In this document: positions 1 through 8,805 of the stretch, piece by piece
Position numbering within the stretch: the stretch's first letter is position 1
How the letters are laid out: each line of letters begins with the position of its first letter
From: Chitinophaga sp.
GTDB taxonomy: Bacteria > Bacteroidota > Bacteroidia > Chitinophagales > Chitinophagaceae
Assembly: GCF_019236475.1 (NCBI RefSeq)
Contig: NZ_JAFAIX010000014.1
Coordinates: forward strand, 1 to 64,000
Reading direction: 5' to 3'
Length of the DNA stretch: 64,000 nt
The notes under the pieces: generated by a model
What the model saw: the letters and a program-made list of their open reading frames with translations, nothing else
Databases searched by the model: none
Told to the model about the DNA's origin: nothing
Position numbers and translations under genes: made by a program

Positions 1-708
1 GATACTACCGGCAGTGCATTCACGGTTACAGGGGCTGTTTGCTGTGCTTTACAGCCGTTAGCATTTGTTACTTCATATGTAATGGTGGCCGTACCAGCGG
101 TAACACCTGTTACCAGGCCACTGTTAGCATCTACAGTTGCTACTGCAGTGTTGCTACTGCTCCATACACCGCCAGAAGTTGTATTGCTTAAGGTAGTAGC
201 AGTACCCGTACAAATATTGGTTGTACCTGTAATTGGTGATACTACCGGCAGTGCATTCACGGTTACAGGGGCTGTTTGCTGTGCTTTACAGCCGTTAGCA
301 TTTGTTACTTCATATGTAATGGTGGCCGTACCAGCGGTAACACCTGTTACCAGGCCACTGTTAGCATCTACAGTTGCTACAGCAGTATTGCCGCTGCTCC
401 ATACTCCCCCAGGAGTTGTATTGCTTAAGGTGGTAGCAACACCCATACAGATACTGGTTGTACCTGTGATTGGTGATACTACCGGCAGCGCGTTCACGGT
501 AACGGTAGCTGTTTGCTGTGCTTTACAGCCATTAGCATTCGTTACTTCATAAGTAATGGTGGCCGTACCGGTAGAAACTCCGGTAACTATTCCATTGGCA
601 TCAATCGTTGCAATAGTAGCATCGCTGCTACTCCAGGTACCACCAGCGGTAGTATTACCTAACGTGGTTGTAGAACCAACGCAAATATTAGTCGTACCTG
701 TGATAGGT
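1..708 (-). repeat. Tandem 237-bp Ig-like coding repeats
   Basis: Three in-frame units begin at 1, 238 and 475 (periods 237 and 237, then 234 bp). Units one and two are identical over 143 bp (1-143 against 238-380) and diverge afterwards, while the third is more divergent. Each unit encodes one 79-residue bacterial Ig-like domain of the giant secreted protein. The array may continue beyond the window start. Confidence 0.9.
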
Positions 709-3700
709 GCTACTGCCAGCTTGATTTCTGTAATAACAATCTGGCCTGATACAGTACATCCGTCCGAAAAACTTACCTGCACGCTATAGGTTCCTCCTTT
801 GGTAGCCGTAAGCGTACTATTTGCACTGCCATCATTCCATTTATACTGAGAAGTAGGTGAGGCAAAAAATCCATCTGTTTTCAATATATAGGGGAACTGT
901 TCTGTACATAGTGTAATGTCTGGCCCTAAACCTGAGATGGGTGCACTGCCATTATAAGGCTTAAAATCCCATTTCACGTTTCCTCCCTGATCTGTGCTAT
1001 GTTCTCCTGCCGCAAAGGGCGTAGTACCTGCAGCGGTGATACCCTTTACACGGACATAATCAAAACTGATATTACTACCAGTTTTGGTTATAGTGGCATT
1101 AACTGTAGAGCTAGCGCTAATGAACTCCGTCAGGTTACATGGAGTGCCACTTCCAAACCAGTCGTTGGTGATGGTCGTATTGCTGCCTGCCGCGAATGTA
1201 TATACCTTTCCAGGGGTAAAAATGAGTGTCCCTATGGTGTTACTGGGACCACCAATTGTACCCCTCGATTTAAATTCCAGCCGATTGATCTGATTGTTCC
1301 CTCCAATGAACGCACCTGTTGTAGCATTGGTATTACTGAATACCAAATCTTCAATAGTCGTCTTACTGATATTCATTTGCCCACCGACATAAGTTGTAAC
1401 GTCCACTCGGTTGTAAGCCCCTCCATTCACGATAAAATAAGGTACGGTCAAAGTGGACCCACTTGCCTGAAGGTTTTTATTGGCACCAAAATAAGTCCAA
1501 TTCGTAGCAATCCTGGCATTGGTGATATTCATACTAGTCGCGAGAGCAGTGGTATCATCAGTTATAATATTTACCTGCACGTTGATACCACTCAGATCGA
1601 GCCCTCCACTTTTCAAGGTGATACGAGTATTTGGATTAGAGAAGTCGTCCATTATCCGTAATACATTGCTGATACCAGGTTTAACTACATATATACTGAA
1701 TTTTCCAGTATTACTGCCATTAGTAGTAATCGTATTATTGGAGGCTCCTTCGAAGGTCAGTACCGTGTTCATCGTCACAGAAGGATTCATCTGTAGGTTG
1801 CCCCATACTTCCAATGTGAGAGTAGCATCGTGGTCAAATACGGGATTAAACGAAGCGCCAGTCCAGTCCATATTACGACAATAGGCCTGACCGCTGGCAA
1901 TCTTAACGTTGCTGCTGCCACTGGTAAAACTGTTAGCATCAAAATATACATCGTCCTTAATAGTAGGTACACAGGCACCACCCGCCCCACCGCTGGTAGC
2001 AGACCAATGGGATGGATCATTCCACTCTCCTGATCCACCTACCCAATATCGGCTATTGCCTCCTGTTGTTGTAATATTGAATCCAGAATTCCCACCGGCA
2101 TCTACTCCTGTCACAGACAATGGAACTCCGCTGCCGGTAGCGGTCATGTTCTGTATATAAACATTGGCCAGATTAAATGTAACTCCAGGTGAGAATTGTA
2201 AAATGGCAGGATTAGCATCTTTGCTCCTTATCTCACCCATTACTCCGCAATCAGGGCTGTTCAGGCGAAGATGTTCCTGTATGGTATTGCTTCCGCTGAA
2301 ATTGTATCTGCGAGAGGGAGCCAGTAACAACCTCATAATGCTGTTCCCTGCATTACGGATATTACCTGCTCCTTTAAATTCAAGTGTACCGATGTTGTTG
2401 TTCTTATCGATGCCTGCCAGGGAACTTGGGCTGGTATTCGTAAACTGCAGTTCGCCGATATTTGCTCTCGAAATCCTGAAATAGTCCTTGTCACTGGTAC
2501 AGTATACTTTGGGATATGTAAGACCGGCTGCTATTAAATAACCTTGAGACGTAATAAAAGAACCGGCGCCATTATTGACCCATGTACATGCAGTATCAGT
2601 TGTAATCCAGATATAGTGTGTAGTAATAGTTGTATTGGTAATGTCAACTGCCCTGATAGCGGTACCGATGCTTGCAAATTCATTAATATCCAGTGTCTGG
2701 TTTGCCATTATCAGTTTACCAGTGATAGCTTTTACGGTAGCCTGGATATTGGTAAAGTTATCTATCAGGGTAACACCACCATTAGGGCCTGTTTTCAGGA
2801 TATTAAGTTTAAGTAATCCCAGTGTACTTCCATTGGTAGTGAGGGTAGAAGCTTCCTGACCTTTCATGAGCAGATCAGCGTTCATAGTCACTGAAGGGTG
2901 CATGACCAGGGAGCCCCAAACTTCCATGCTGTAACTAATGCTTTTATTGAAAGTAACCGGTGCGGTAATATTTCTCCATGTCATATTATGACACCAGGCA
3001 TTGGTAGTGGTAGTAACTATACTACCCGGCGCAAACCCGCTGTTGCTATCAAAAACCACATCATCTGCCGTCAGTGGTAAACATGCGCCTCCCGGGCCTC
3101 CACTGGTAGTACTCCAGTGATTTATATCATTCCAGTCTCCAGCACCACCTACCCAATAGAGGGTAATGCCACTGCCTGGAGGCTGAATATTAAAACCAGT
3201 ATTACCACCTCCATCGATACCCTGGAAAGTAAGCGGTGTAATACTTCCTGTCGCAATCATGCTACCCACATAAACGTTATATAGATCCACAGCAGCACCG
3301 GTACTAAAATTTAGTTTGGCGAAGATGTCCTTTCCCTGTATCTGGTTCAGCCCACTACAATCTGGCGTTTTCATCTGTAAAAACTTATTGATTGTTTGGG
3401 CGCCATAAACCTGAAGCACTTTCCCCGGCGCCATGATGAGTGTATCAATCGTGTTATTGGCATTCCCAAGGGTACCTGCTCCTTTAAATTCCAGCCGCCT
3501 GATCGTATTTCCCTGAAGAACAACTGATGCTCCCGACTGTGCAGCAGCACTGGTAAAAGTCAATGCACCGAACCCAGTGTTATAAATCTTCATGGCCCCA
3601 CTGTTTGCTGCAGTAACATCCACTTTGGGATAATATCCACTGGCTGAATGGAACAACTGTGCGCTGATATAGGAATTATCTCCTATTACTGTAACATTAG

Positions 3701-4355
3701 GCCCTTGTAAATCCCAGGCACCAGCCATCGTAATCGTGGCGCCTGTGATATTCACCCCCCTGACTAAACCACCGGTATTACCGTAAAGATGTGTGAAGAC
3801 ATGATTACCGCCTGATAAATCCACCATGCCAGACGTCAATGTAATATTATCAACTCCGAAATTAAGAGGAATATTATCCAGTAATTTTACAGTACCATTT
3901 GGTTTGTTGACAGCAAACGAGTTATACCACCCGGCTGCAACTTTGTTTGCTCCATTGATTTTATAGGTAGCCACACCCCCTCCGGCAAATTCGATCGTAA
4001 TACCATAAGTCACTAATGCAGCTAACTCCACATTTCCATATACATACAGTCTGGAGCTCCCATTGTTTCTGAAAGAAGCCGTAGTTGTTACTCCTAACCA
4101 GGATATATTATGGCAATAAGCAGCGCCTGAAGCCGGCAATGTGACGATGTTGCCGTTTGCAAGGCCACTGTTTACATCAAAAAATACGTCATCACCAGAA
4201 CTTGGCACAACTGATCTCTTGCTGGTACCACCAGATGTAGTGGCCCAATGGTTCAGATCATCCCAGGCGCCAGCGCCACCTACCCAATAATAATCGGCTG
4301 CCCGAAGGGAAAGGGAAACAATCATAAAAAGACACGACAGTACAAATTTTCTCAT
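1..4355 (-). CDS. Giant repeat-built secreted/adhesin-like protein, partial (C-terminus outside window)
   Basis: The ATG is at 4355 and the frame stays open to the window edge (about 1450 residues), so the stop lies outside. Residues 1-20 form a signal peptide (MRKF, hydrophobic core, then RAADYYW). Three large modules of about 1.1 kb follow, each opening with a YWVGGxGxWxDxxHW motif (near 4300, 3165 and 2060) and continuing as beta-rich 'LEFKGAGTLG' and 'VYVGNM' type segments, as in Bacteroidota surface proteins. After a short Ig/PKD-like stretch come bacterial Ig-like (Big_2-type) repeats of 79 residues reading 'PITGTTxICxGxxTTLSNT...GVWSSxNTAVATV'. Such proteins are usually exported by the type IX system and end in a sorting domain; that end cannot be seen here. 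Role in adhesion or gliding is inference. Confidence 0.85.
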   Translation of the reverse strand, partial: MRKFVLSCLFMIVSLSLRAADYYWVGGAGAWDDLNHWATTSGGTSKRSVVPSSGDDVFFDVNSGLANGNIVTLPASGAAYCHNISWLGVTTTASFRNNGSSRLYVYGNVELAALVTYGITIEFAGGGVATYKINGANKVAAGWYNSFAVNKPNGTVKLLDNIPLNFGVDNITLTSGMVDLSGGNHVFTHLYGNTGGLVRGVNITGATITMAGAWDLQGPNVTVIGDNSYISAQLFHSASGYYPKVDVTAANSGAMKIYNTGFGALTFTSAAAQSGASVVLQGNTIRRLEFKGAGTLGNANNTIDTLIMAPGKVLQVYGAQTINKFLQMKTPDCSGLNQIQGKDIFAKLNFSTGAAVDLYNVYVGSMIATGSITPLTFQGIDGGGNTGFNIQPPGSGITLYWVGGAGDWNDINHWSTTSGGPGGACLPLTADDVVFDSNSGFAPGSIVTTTTNAWCHNMTWRNITAPVTFNKSISYSMEVWGSLVMHPSVTMNADLLMKGQEASTLTTNGSTLGLLKLNILKTGPNGGVTLIDNFTNIQATVKAITGKLIMANQTLDINEFASIGTAIRAVDITNTTITTHYIWITTDTACTWVNNGAGSFITSQGYLIAAGLTYPKVYCTSDKDYFRISRANIGELQFTNTSPSSLAGIDKNNNIGTLEFKGAGNIRNAGNSIMRLLLAPSRRYNFSGSNTIQEHLRLNSPDCGVMGEIRSKDANPAILQFSPGVTFNLANVYIQNMTATGSGVPLSVTGVDAGGNSGFNITTTGGNSRYWVGGSGEWNDPSHWSATSGGAGGACVPTIKDDVYFDANSFTSGSSNVKIASGQAYCRNMDWTGASFNPVFDHDATLTLEVWGNLQMNPSVTMNTVLTFEGASNNTITTNGSNTGKFSIYVVKPGISNVLRIMDDFSNPNTRITLKSGGLDLSGINVQVNIITDDTTALATSMNITNARIATNWTYFGANKNLQASGSTLTVPYFIVNGGAYNRVDVTTYVGGQMNISKTTIEDLVFSNTNATTGAFIGGNNQINRLEFKSRGTIGGPSNTIGTLIFTPGKVYTFAAGSNTTITNDWFGSGTPCNLTEFISASSTVNATITKTGSNISFDYVRVKGITAAGTTPFAAGEHSTDQGGNVKWDFKPYNGSAPISGLGPDITLCTEQFPYILKTDGFFASPTSQYKWNDGSANSTLTATKGGTYSVQVSFSDGCTVSGQIVITEIKLAVAPITGTTNICVGSTTTLGNTTAGGTWSSSDATIATIDANGIVTGVSTGTATITYEVTNANGCKAQQTATVTVNALPVVSPITGTTSICMGVATTLSNTTPGGVWSSGNTAVATVDANSGLVTGVTAGTATITYEVTNANGCKAQQTAPVTVNALPVVSPITGTTNICTGTATTLSNTTSGGVWSSSNTAVATVDANSGLVTGVTAGTATITYEVTNANGCKAQQTAPVTVNALPVV

Positions 4356-4983
4356 GATATGTGATTGGTCTGGGGGGAGGGCTTTACTACCAGGACCCCA
4401 TATTTTTAAGGAAATGTTCACCAACAGGTATAAACAGTATGCAATGCAGTTACAGTAAAAATGGTTTTCATTGACACGTTAGGAATATACTCTCTAACAG
4501 GATTGGTTTACCAATAAGTATAGCCCCAAATATATAGGGCGCAGGCAAGTAGTGTTGTAGTGTTTTTTGCATTTTAGTGTGGCGATAATACTACACACGT
4601 GAGTAAGGCGCACCAAAGCCGCCATGCAGATGGCCCGCAGCAGAGAAACCGTAAATCAGAGCATCACCGAAGCCCAAGCCCTGCTGGTATAGTATGAAGG
4701 AAAGAGGAACGATGGCCAGATGGCAGGCCCGGATACGAATTTGATCGTATTAATACAACTGCAACCATAATATCTCCTTGATGTAGGAACGTATAAAATC
4801 ACAAATCCGTTCTTACTATCCCTGCTCAACTCCTTCCCCTACCCAATGATATAGAACAGACAAGAAGGATGATAAAAGCGCAGGAAGGTTCTGTATTGCT
4901 GGTAGTCCATTCCAATAACGAAGCTGTTATAACAGGAGCTAGCTAGCTTCCCAAAGTGGCGGGGCTGATATATATAGCGGCAT
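4356..4983. other. Intergenic region, no gene recognised
   Basis: There are 628 bases between the giant secreted protein and the DUF3995 gene. Apart from the candidate -7 box at 4527-4534 I see no convincing gene. A short open stretch near 4629-4690 reads as helical peptide and stops quickly; it could be a gene remnant, but nothing is recognisable. Confidence 0.5.
4527..4534 (-). promoter_or_regulatory. Candidate -7 box for the giant secreted protein gene
   Basis: On the minus strand this reads TATATTTG, a full match to the Bacteroidota -7 consensus TAnnTTTG. No clear TTTG box lies 17-23 bp upstream. Transcription from here would give a leader of about 165 nt before the ATG at 4355. Confidence 0.4.
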
Positions 4984-5403
4984 TTAGATCAACACCATAC
5001 AGAACTCCATTATAGCAATGCATAAGCACAGCGGCGAATAAATACGGGTATCCTGTGTTGCGAAGAGAGTACCTTTCATTTTCTTAAAGAAGCCTACATA
5101 TCGGAAATCTCCAATTGCACGAATAAGAAATATAGCGCCAATGATGATACTTCCTATATGAATAAGCTTCATTGAAACCATTTGATTAAAGTAACCACTG
5201 TTGCCCCATGTAACGAGGGCAAATAACAGCAGCCCGAAGGCTACGATAAGCGTAGCTAATTTCCCGGCATCTATAGTACTTTCGCCATCGGGAGTAGTAG
5301 GCATTGCAGCAGCAAAACCCCAAGTACCGCCGAATGCCCAATAAACGTGGAGACCAGAAAGGAAGAGGAAAATGATGGTGTTAATGGCGATGAGAATAAG
5401 CAT
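4984..5403 (-). CDS. DUF3995-family small integral membrane protein
   Basis: A 139-residue protein starting at ATG 5403. It shows four hydrophobic segments (about 1-20, 47-66, 77-97 and 120-139) and the motif HVYWAFGGTWG near residue 19, which is typical of the DUF3995 family. That family has no assigned function; it sits in the inner membrane. The gene stands alone, read away from the tRNA terminator upstream of it. Family assignment is from the motif and topology; no role is proposed. Confidence 0.75.
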   Translation of the reverse strand: MLILIAINTIIFLFLSGLHVYWAFGGTWGFAAAMPTTPDGESTIDAGKLATLIVAFGLLLFALVTWGNSGYFNQMVSMKLIHIGSIIIGAIFLIRAIGDFRYVGFFKKMKGTLFATQDTRIYSPLCLCIAIMEFCMVLI

Positions 5404-5491
5404 GGTATAGTATTTTATGAATTATCGAACCATGGAACCGAACCCTATACTGGAGCTGATAGCCTTACCAGTAAAAGATTTGGAAGTACTT

Positions 5492-5533
5492 AAAATAGGA
5501 AAGGTCGGAGAAATCTCCGACCTTTCCTATTTT
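5492..5533 (-). terminator. Terminator of tRNA-Leu, perfect 19-bp stem
   Basis: A perfect inverted repeat of 19 bp (5492-5510 with 5515-5533) around a 4-nt loop, ending in a T run on both strands (AAAA at one end, TTTT at the other). It lies 2 nt after the tRNA 3' end, so it ends the tRNA transcript on the minus strand. The symmetrical A/T ends make it potentially bidirectional. Confidence 0.9.
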
Positions 5534-5535
5534 AG

Positions 5536-5619
5536 TGCCCAGAACTGGATTCGAACCAGCACACCCTTGCAGGCGCTGCGACCTGAACACAGTGCGTCTA
5601 CCAATTTCGCCATCTGGGC
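5536..5619 (-). tRNA. tRNA-Leu (anticodon CAG)
   Basis: The minus strand folds as an 84-nt class II tRNA: acceptor stem GCCCAGA (5613-5619) pairs with TCTGGGC (5537-5543), with discriminator A at 5536. The D-arm has GGCGAAATTGGTAGACGC. The anticodon stem CTGTG/CGCAG carries the loop TTCAGGT, giving anticodon CAG. A long variable arm (GCGCCTGCAAGGGTGT) and the T-arm GGTTCGAATCC follow. CCA is not encoded and must be added afterwards. The long variable arm and CAG anticodon identify leucine. Confidence 0.97.
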
Positions 5620-5643
5620 AACTGATTTTGTGTTTCAGGACGG

Positions 5644-5674
5644 CAAAGATAGGAATAGATTTTAATCTGCCAAA
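5644..5674 (-). promoter_or_regulatory. Promoter of tRNA-Leu
   Basis: On the minus strand there is TTTG (5671-5674), a 19-bp spacer and TATCTTTG (5644-5651). Both boxes match the Bacteroidota primary sigma consensus (TTTG, then TAnnTTTG). The tRNA begins 24 bases after the -7 box. Confidence 0.85.
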
Positions 5675-5736
5675 TCTTTTTTAAAATAAAATTTCAGTCA
5701 CCCGGTTACGAGTGACTGAAACTGAAGGAGTAACGA

Positions 5737-6231
5737 TTAACGTTCGTAGAACTTAGGAGGTTCGATACCTAAAGCTCTCAGGTATACATAACCCTGTCCA
5801 CGATGATGAATTTCATTGTCGATGAAGTACAGCAGTATGTCGATTACTGGCCCTTCAAAGAAACCCCAAGAATTCTCAGTTACTCTGAAACGCTCTGGTG
5901 TCATAGCAGGCCACTCGGCATTGATTTTTTCAGTCACTTCATCCCAATAAGCCAGCAACTGCTCTTTTGTTTTAATAGTGTGGCCTTTTGCTTCCAGTTC
6001 TTCAAATGGGGTCCATTTACCATAGGCCATACCATCGATACCAGTCGCAATACCTACTGCTTCCAATGCCAGTTGCGAAAATGGACGCATACCACCAATG
6101 GAAAATTCAAATAATTCTTTCTCAGGAAAAGCTTCAATCACACGACGCGTTAATCCGCGATGGCCCTGCCAATGTTTTAATATTTCTTCAGGAGTGAGAA
6201 TTGCAAGTGCATTCAATGTTGCTGTAGACAT
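5737..6231 (-). CDS. DinB-family protein
   Basis: A 164-residue protein from ATG 6231. It has the four-helix DinB/YfiT layout: N-terminal 'ILKHWQGHRGLTRRVIEAFPE', a central 'GGMRPFSQLALE', and C-terminal 'FIDNEIHHRGQGYVYLRALGIEPP'. The C-terminal 'IHHRGQ' holds two of the metal-coordinating histidines usual for the family. Members include metal-dependent thiol transferases and damage-induced proteins, so the exact reaction cannot be told. No operon partner; the next gene, a CBM6-like protein, is on the same strand 117 bp upstream. Confidence 0.85.
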   Translation of the reverse strand: MSTATLNALAILTPEEILKHWQGHRGLTRRVIEAFPEKELFEFSIGGMRPFSQLALEAVGIATGIDGMAYGKWTPFEELEAKGHTIKTKEQLLAYWDEVTEKINAEWPAMTPERFRVTENSWGFFEGPVIDILLYFIDNEIHHRGQGYVYLRALGIEPPKFYER

Positions 6232-6348
6232 AATAATAAGGTTTTTGCTAGTGAATGTGGATTACAATACAAAAATCAGCAAGTGATGTGACAACAGTAT
6301 GTCAGCAGCAAAAAATAACTTAAAAAAAATTTTGAATTACCCAGCAGA

Positions 6349-6753
6349 TCAATAATTCCAGATAAATGAGAAAGAGGTAATACTAAACGCAGATGCCCCT
6401 CGGGCTACAAGAAACAAATCATGCACCCCTTGTGCATGACGCAGATTCCCCACCATCTTCAACGCATAGGTGGTATCTCCTGTGTATGGTATATCTAATG
6501 TGCCAATGATTTTCCCCTTGGGCTCGTCTATCCTAAATTCTAACCTGGAGCCCTTATCCTTCGTCGTCTTGGTTACCTCTACCTTAAATCCAATCTCCCC
6601 TAAACTCAGATTCACTTGCGCAAACCCCAAGTAACTCCCCTCCTTCATCTGAAACTCCGTTTCAGGTTTTTTCGCGGATGCAGTCGACGGGGCCACCTGG
6701 CCACAAACAGTTAACGTCTGCAAAGCAAAAATCAGAAACAGGATACACCTCAT
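6349..6753 (-). CDS. Secreted CBM6-like carbohydrate-binding protein
   Basis: I start at ATG 6753 (134 residues) rather than the GTG at 6774, because it gives a clean signal peptide (MRCILFLIFALQTLTVCGQ). The mature part is a single beta-sandwich resembling carbohydrate-binding module family 6: 'SYLGFAQVNL', 'GSRLEFRIDEPKGKIIGTLDIPYTGDT' and 'GVHDLFLVARGASAF' follow that family's usual order. There is no catalytic domain, which is unusual since CBM6 modules are normally joined to glycoside hydrolases. Binding to a glycan outside the cytoplasm is inferred from the fold; the ligand is unknown. Confidence 0.6.
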   Translation of the reverse strand: MRCILFLIFALQTLTVCGQVAPSTASAKKPETEFQMKEGSYLGFAQVNLSLGEIGFKVEVTKTTKDKGSRLEFRIDEPKGKIIGTLDIPYTGDTTYALKMVGNLRHAQGVHDLFLVARGASAFSITSFSFIWNY

Positions 6754-6901
6754 AGGGATATGGATATTCAACACTTTACCACTCCAGTCATAACAGCAAT
6801 ACCTGTTACAAGTGGAAATAATAAGTAATCGGCATAAAATTAATGAATTATGAGTAAATATATCAAATTAATACCATACAAACAATGTTATTAAAAAATA
6901 G

Positions 6902-6909
6902 TACATTTG
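6902..6909 (+). promoter_or_regulatory. Candidate -7 box for the TetR gene
   Basis: TACATTTG matches TAnnTTTG fully and lies 19 bases before the ATG at 6929. No TTG/TTTG box at the right distance is visible, so the upstream element is weak or replaced by an activator. Confidence 0.55.
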
Positions 6910-6928
6910 CCCTAATCTATAAATAGAC

Positions 6929-7558
6929 ATGAGTACATCGGAGAAACTGACTACCAAAGAGAGAATTCTGGCTGCTGCCTTGCACCTATATAATGAACAA
7001 GGCACAGATGTGGTAACCATCCGCCATATTGCCAAAGAAATAAATATCAGTCACGGCAACCTCCAATATCATTATAAAAACACGGAAGAAATTATCCTTG
7101 CATTATTTAATCAACTTGCCGAGGCAATGGATAAAGGCATGGCACAAGCAGAAAATCCTGCTATTCCTACTTTCGCCCAATTCCTTGCTGATACGGAACA
7201 CCTCTTCTCTATACTCTATCAATACCGCTTCTTCTTCCTTCACTTTGTAGCCACCACCCAACGCGTACCTGAAATTAAAAAACGCTATAACGCTATTGAA
7301 AGTAACAGAGAACACCAGTTTATCCGACTCTTCAATAATTACCAGGAAACAGGTATCCTCCGAACAGATATCCCCGAGGAAGTATGGAAAGATCTCGTTA
7401 CGCAAATCTTTATCGTGGGTAACTTCTGGATGCCACACAATGAGATCCAACTCCATCTCAAAGGACAAAAAGCCATCAAACATTATGTCAAACTAGTTGG
7501 CAATATGTTCTACCCATATCTTACTACAAAAGGCATAGCAACGATACAGTCAGCATGA
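6929..7558 (+). CDS. TetR/AcrR-family transcriptional regulator
   Basis: A 209-residue protein from ATG 6929. Residues 8-55 form the TetR helix-turn-helix ('TTKERILAAALHLYNEQGTDVVTIRHIAKEI', then 'ISHGNLQYHYKNTEEII'), where a serine-histidine-glycine-asparagine-leucine turn enters the recognition helix. The rest is the all-helical ligand and dimer domain. TetR proteins usually repress nearby genes and release them on binding a small molecule. The downstream baeRF3 gene has its own promoter, so the target cannot be named. Ligand unknown. Confidence 0.9.
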   Translation: MSTSEKLTTKERILAAALHLYNEQGTDVVTIRHIAKEINISHGNLQYHYKNTEEIILALFNQLAEAMDKGMAQAENPAIPTFAQFLADTEHLFSILYQYRFFFLHFVATTQRVPEIKKRYNAIESNREHQFIRLFNNYQETGILRTDIPEEVWKDLVTQIFIVGNFWMPHNEIQLHLKGQKAIKHYVKLVGNMFYPYLTTKGIATIQSA

Positions 7559-7596
7559 CATGATATTTGTCAGTTTCATCCCTGACGATGCTCATT

Positions 7597-7625
7597 TTTG
7601 GTGAACCATAAAGCTTTTAGCTTTG
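7597..7625 (+). promoter_or_regulatory. Promoter of the baeRF3/universal stress pair
   Basis: TTTG (7597-7600), a 17-bp spacer, then TAGCTTTG (7618-7625): a full match to both Bacteroidota boxes. A start site a few bases downstream gives a leader of about 15-20 nt to ATG 7650 and rules out the in-frame TTG at 7623, which lies inside the -7 box. Confidence 0.8.
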
Positions 7626-7649
7626 TTAAACCACCAAAAGCGAATAGCT

Positions 7650-8723
7650 ATGCAAGAACAAGATGTTATTCAAGTGAGTCAGCTTCGCGGTGAACCAGCT
7701 GTTACTGTTCTCATCTCTACCCATCGGACTTTCCCGGACAACAAACGAGACAGTATCAACCTCAAAAACCTGGTAACTGCCGCTGAAAAACAACTGTACG
7801 AGCTGTATGATAAACGCGCTGTATGGCCCATCCTGGAGAAAATAAAAGAACTGGAAACAGGTATTGATCACAGGTATAACCTGGACAGCCTTGTCCTCTA
7901 TGCTTCTGAGAACTTCGGAAGAGTCTACAATCTCCCCGTTAGTACCACAGATCGTATCATCATAGGAAAACGTTTTGAAATCAGACCATTGCTCAAAGCG
8001 CTCCAAGAGGTAACGCACTATTACGCTATTTCTGTCAGCCGACAAAAGATCCGTCTGCTGGAAGCAGATAATGAAACGCTTATCCAGGAAATTCAAAACA
8101 ACGATTTTCCATTTGAAAATACAATCTACTATACTACGGATCCCATGAAACTCAAACATGACGCAGTAGTAGATGACCTTATCAAGGAATTTTTCAACGT
8201 CGCCGACAAAAGATTTAAGAAATATTATAACGAGAATCCATTACCTGTTGTACTCATGGGTGATACAAAAATGTTGTCCTTCTACCAGGAACAAATGGAT
8301 ATCAAAGGGATTGTAATTGGTACGGTGAATGGTAGTTTCGACGACACGCCAGACCATGAAATCCCCAGACAGATTAGTCCTGTGCTTAAACAAATGAAGG
8401 AGAAGAAGGCGGAGGAAGTGCAACAAACCATTGCCGATGCCCAATCCCAACAACGTTTGCTGGTTGACCTCAGCGATATTTATCGTTCATCCGTTGACGG
8501 TAGTGCGGATACACTTTTTGTGGAAAGCACCTACTTTCAGCCAGGCACTATCCATGATGGTACTATCTCCTTACATCCGGATGATACAGGCAATAAAGAC
8601 CTCTCCTATGATGTACTGCTGCCTATCATTGAAAACATCCTCTCCAAAAGTGGGAAAGTTGTTTTCGTGGATGAAGGCGCGCTGAATGAATTCAAAGGCA
8701 TCGCGCTTGTAACAAGATTTTAG
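7650..8723 (+). CDS. baeRF3-type release-factor-like (archaeo-eukaryotic RF1 fold) protein
   Basis: A 357-residue protein; the start at ATG 7650 is fixed by the promoter just upstream. It matches the bacterial archaeo-eukaryotic release factor family 3: N-terminal 'RGEPAVTVLISTHRTFPDNKRDSINLKNL', then 'YNLDSLVLYASENFGRVYNLPV', 'KRFEIRPLLKAL' and 'YAISVSRQKIRLLEA' in the central eRF1 domain-2-like part. These proteins are thought to act at ribosomes or on RNA and often sit beside stress genes, which fits the universal stress gene 82 bp downstream. A GC-rich hairpin near 8751-8777 separates the two and lacks a T run, so read-through is likely. The precise role is not established. Confidence 0.8.
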   Translation: MQEQDVIQVSQLRGEPAVTVLISTHRTFPDNKRDSINLKNLVTAAEKQLYELYDKRAVWPILEKIKELETGIDHRYNLDSLVLYASENFGRVYNLPVSTTDRIIIGKRFEIRPLLKALQEVTHYYAISVSRQKIRLLEADNETLIQEIQNNDFPFENTIYYTTDPMKLKHDAVVDDLIKEFFNVADKRFKKYYNENPLPVVLMGDTKMLSFYQEQMDIKGIVIGTVNGSFDDTPDHEIPRQISPVLKQMKEKKAEEVQQTIADAQSQQRLLVDLSDIYRSSVDGSADTLFVESTYFQPGTIHDGTISLHPDDTGNKDLSYDVLLPIIENILSKSGKVVFVDEGALNEFKGIALVTRF

Positions 8724-8805
8724 AACTGCAACACATCTGTTGTAACCTCCGGCGCCTGCACCAGGCAGCAGGCGCTATATTATCTGACAACCAACTTTAT
8801 CGATA

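Noticed and set aside
1..708. CRISPR array
   Set aside because: Repeat units are 237 bp, in frame and coding, without short spacers.
82..789. Plus-strand open frames of Val/Ala/Pro-rich repeats
   Set aside because: They are antisense shadows of the 237-bp Ig-like coding repeats on the minus strand, which have a signal peptide and a coherent domain structure.
7623..7649. TTG start for the baeRF3 gene
   Set aside because: It falls inside the -7 box; the ATG at 7650 fits the promoter and family start.
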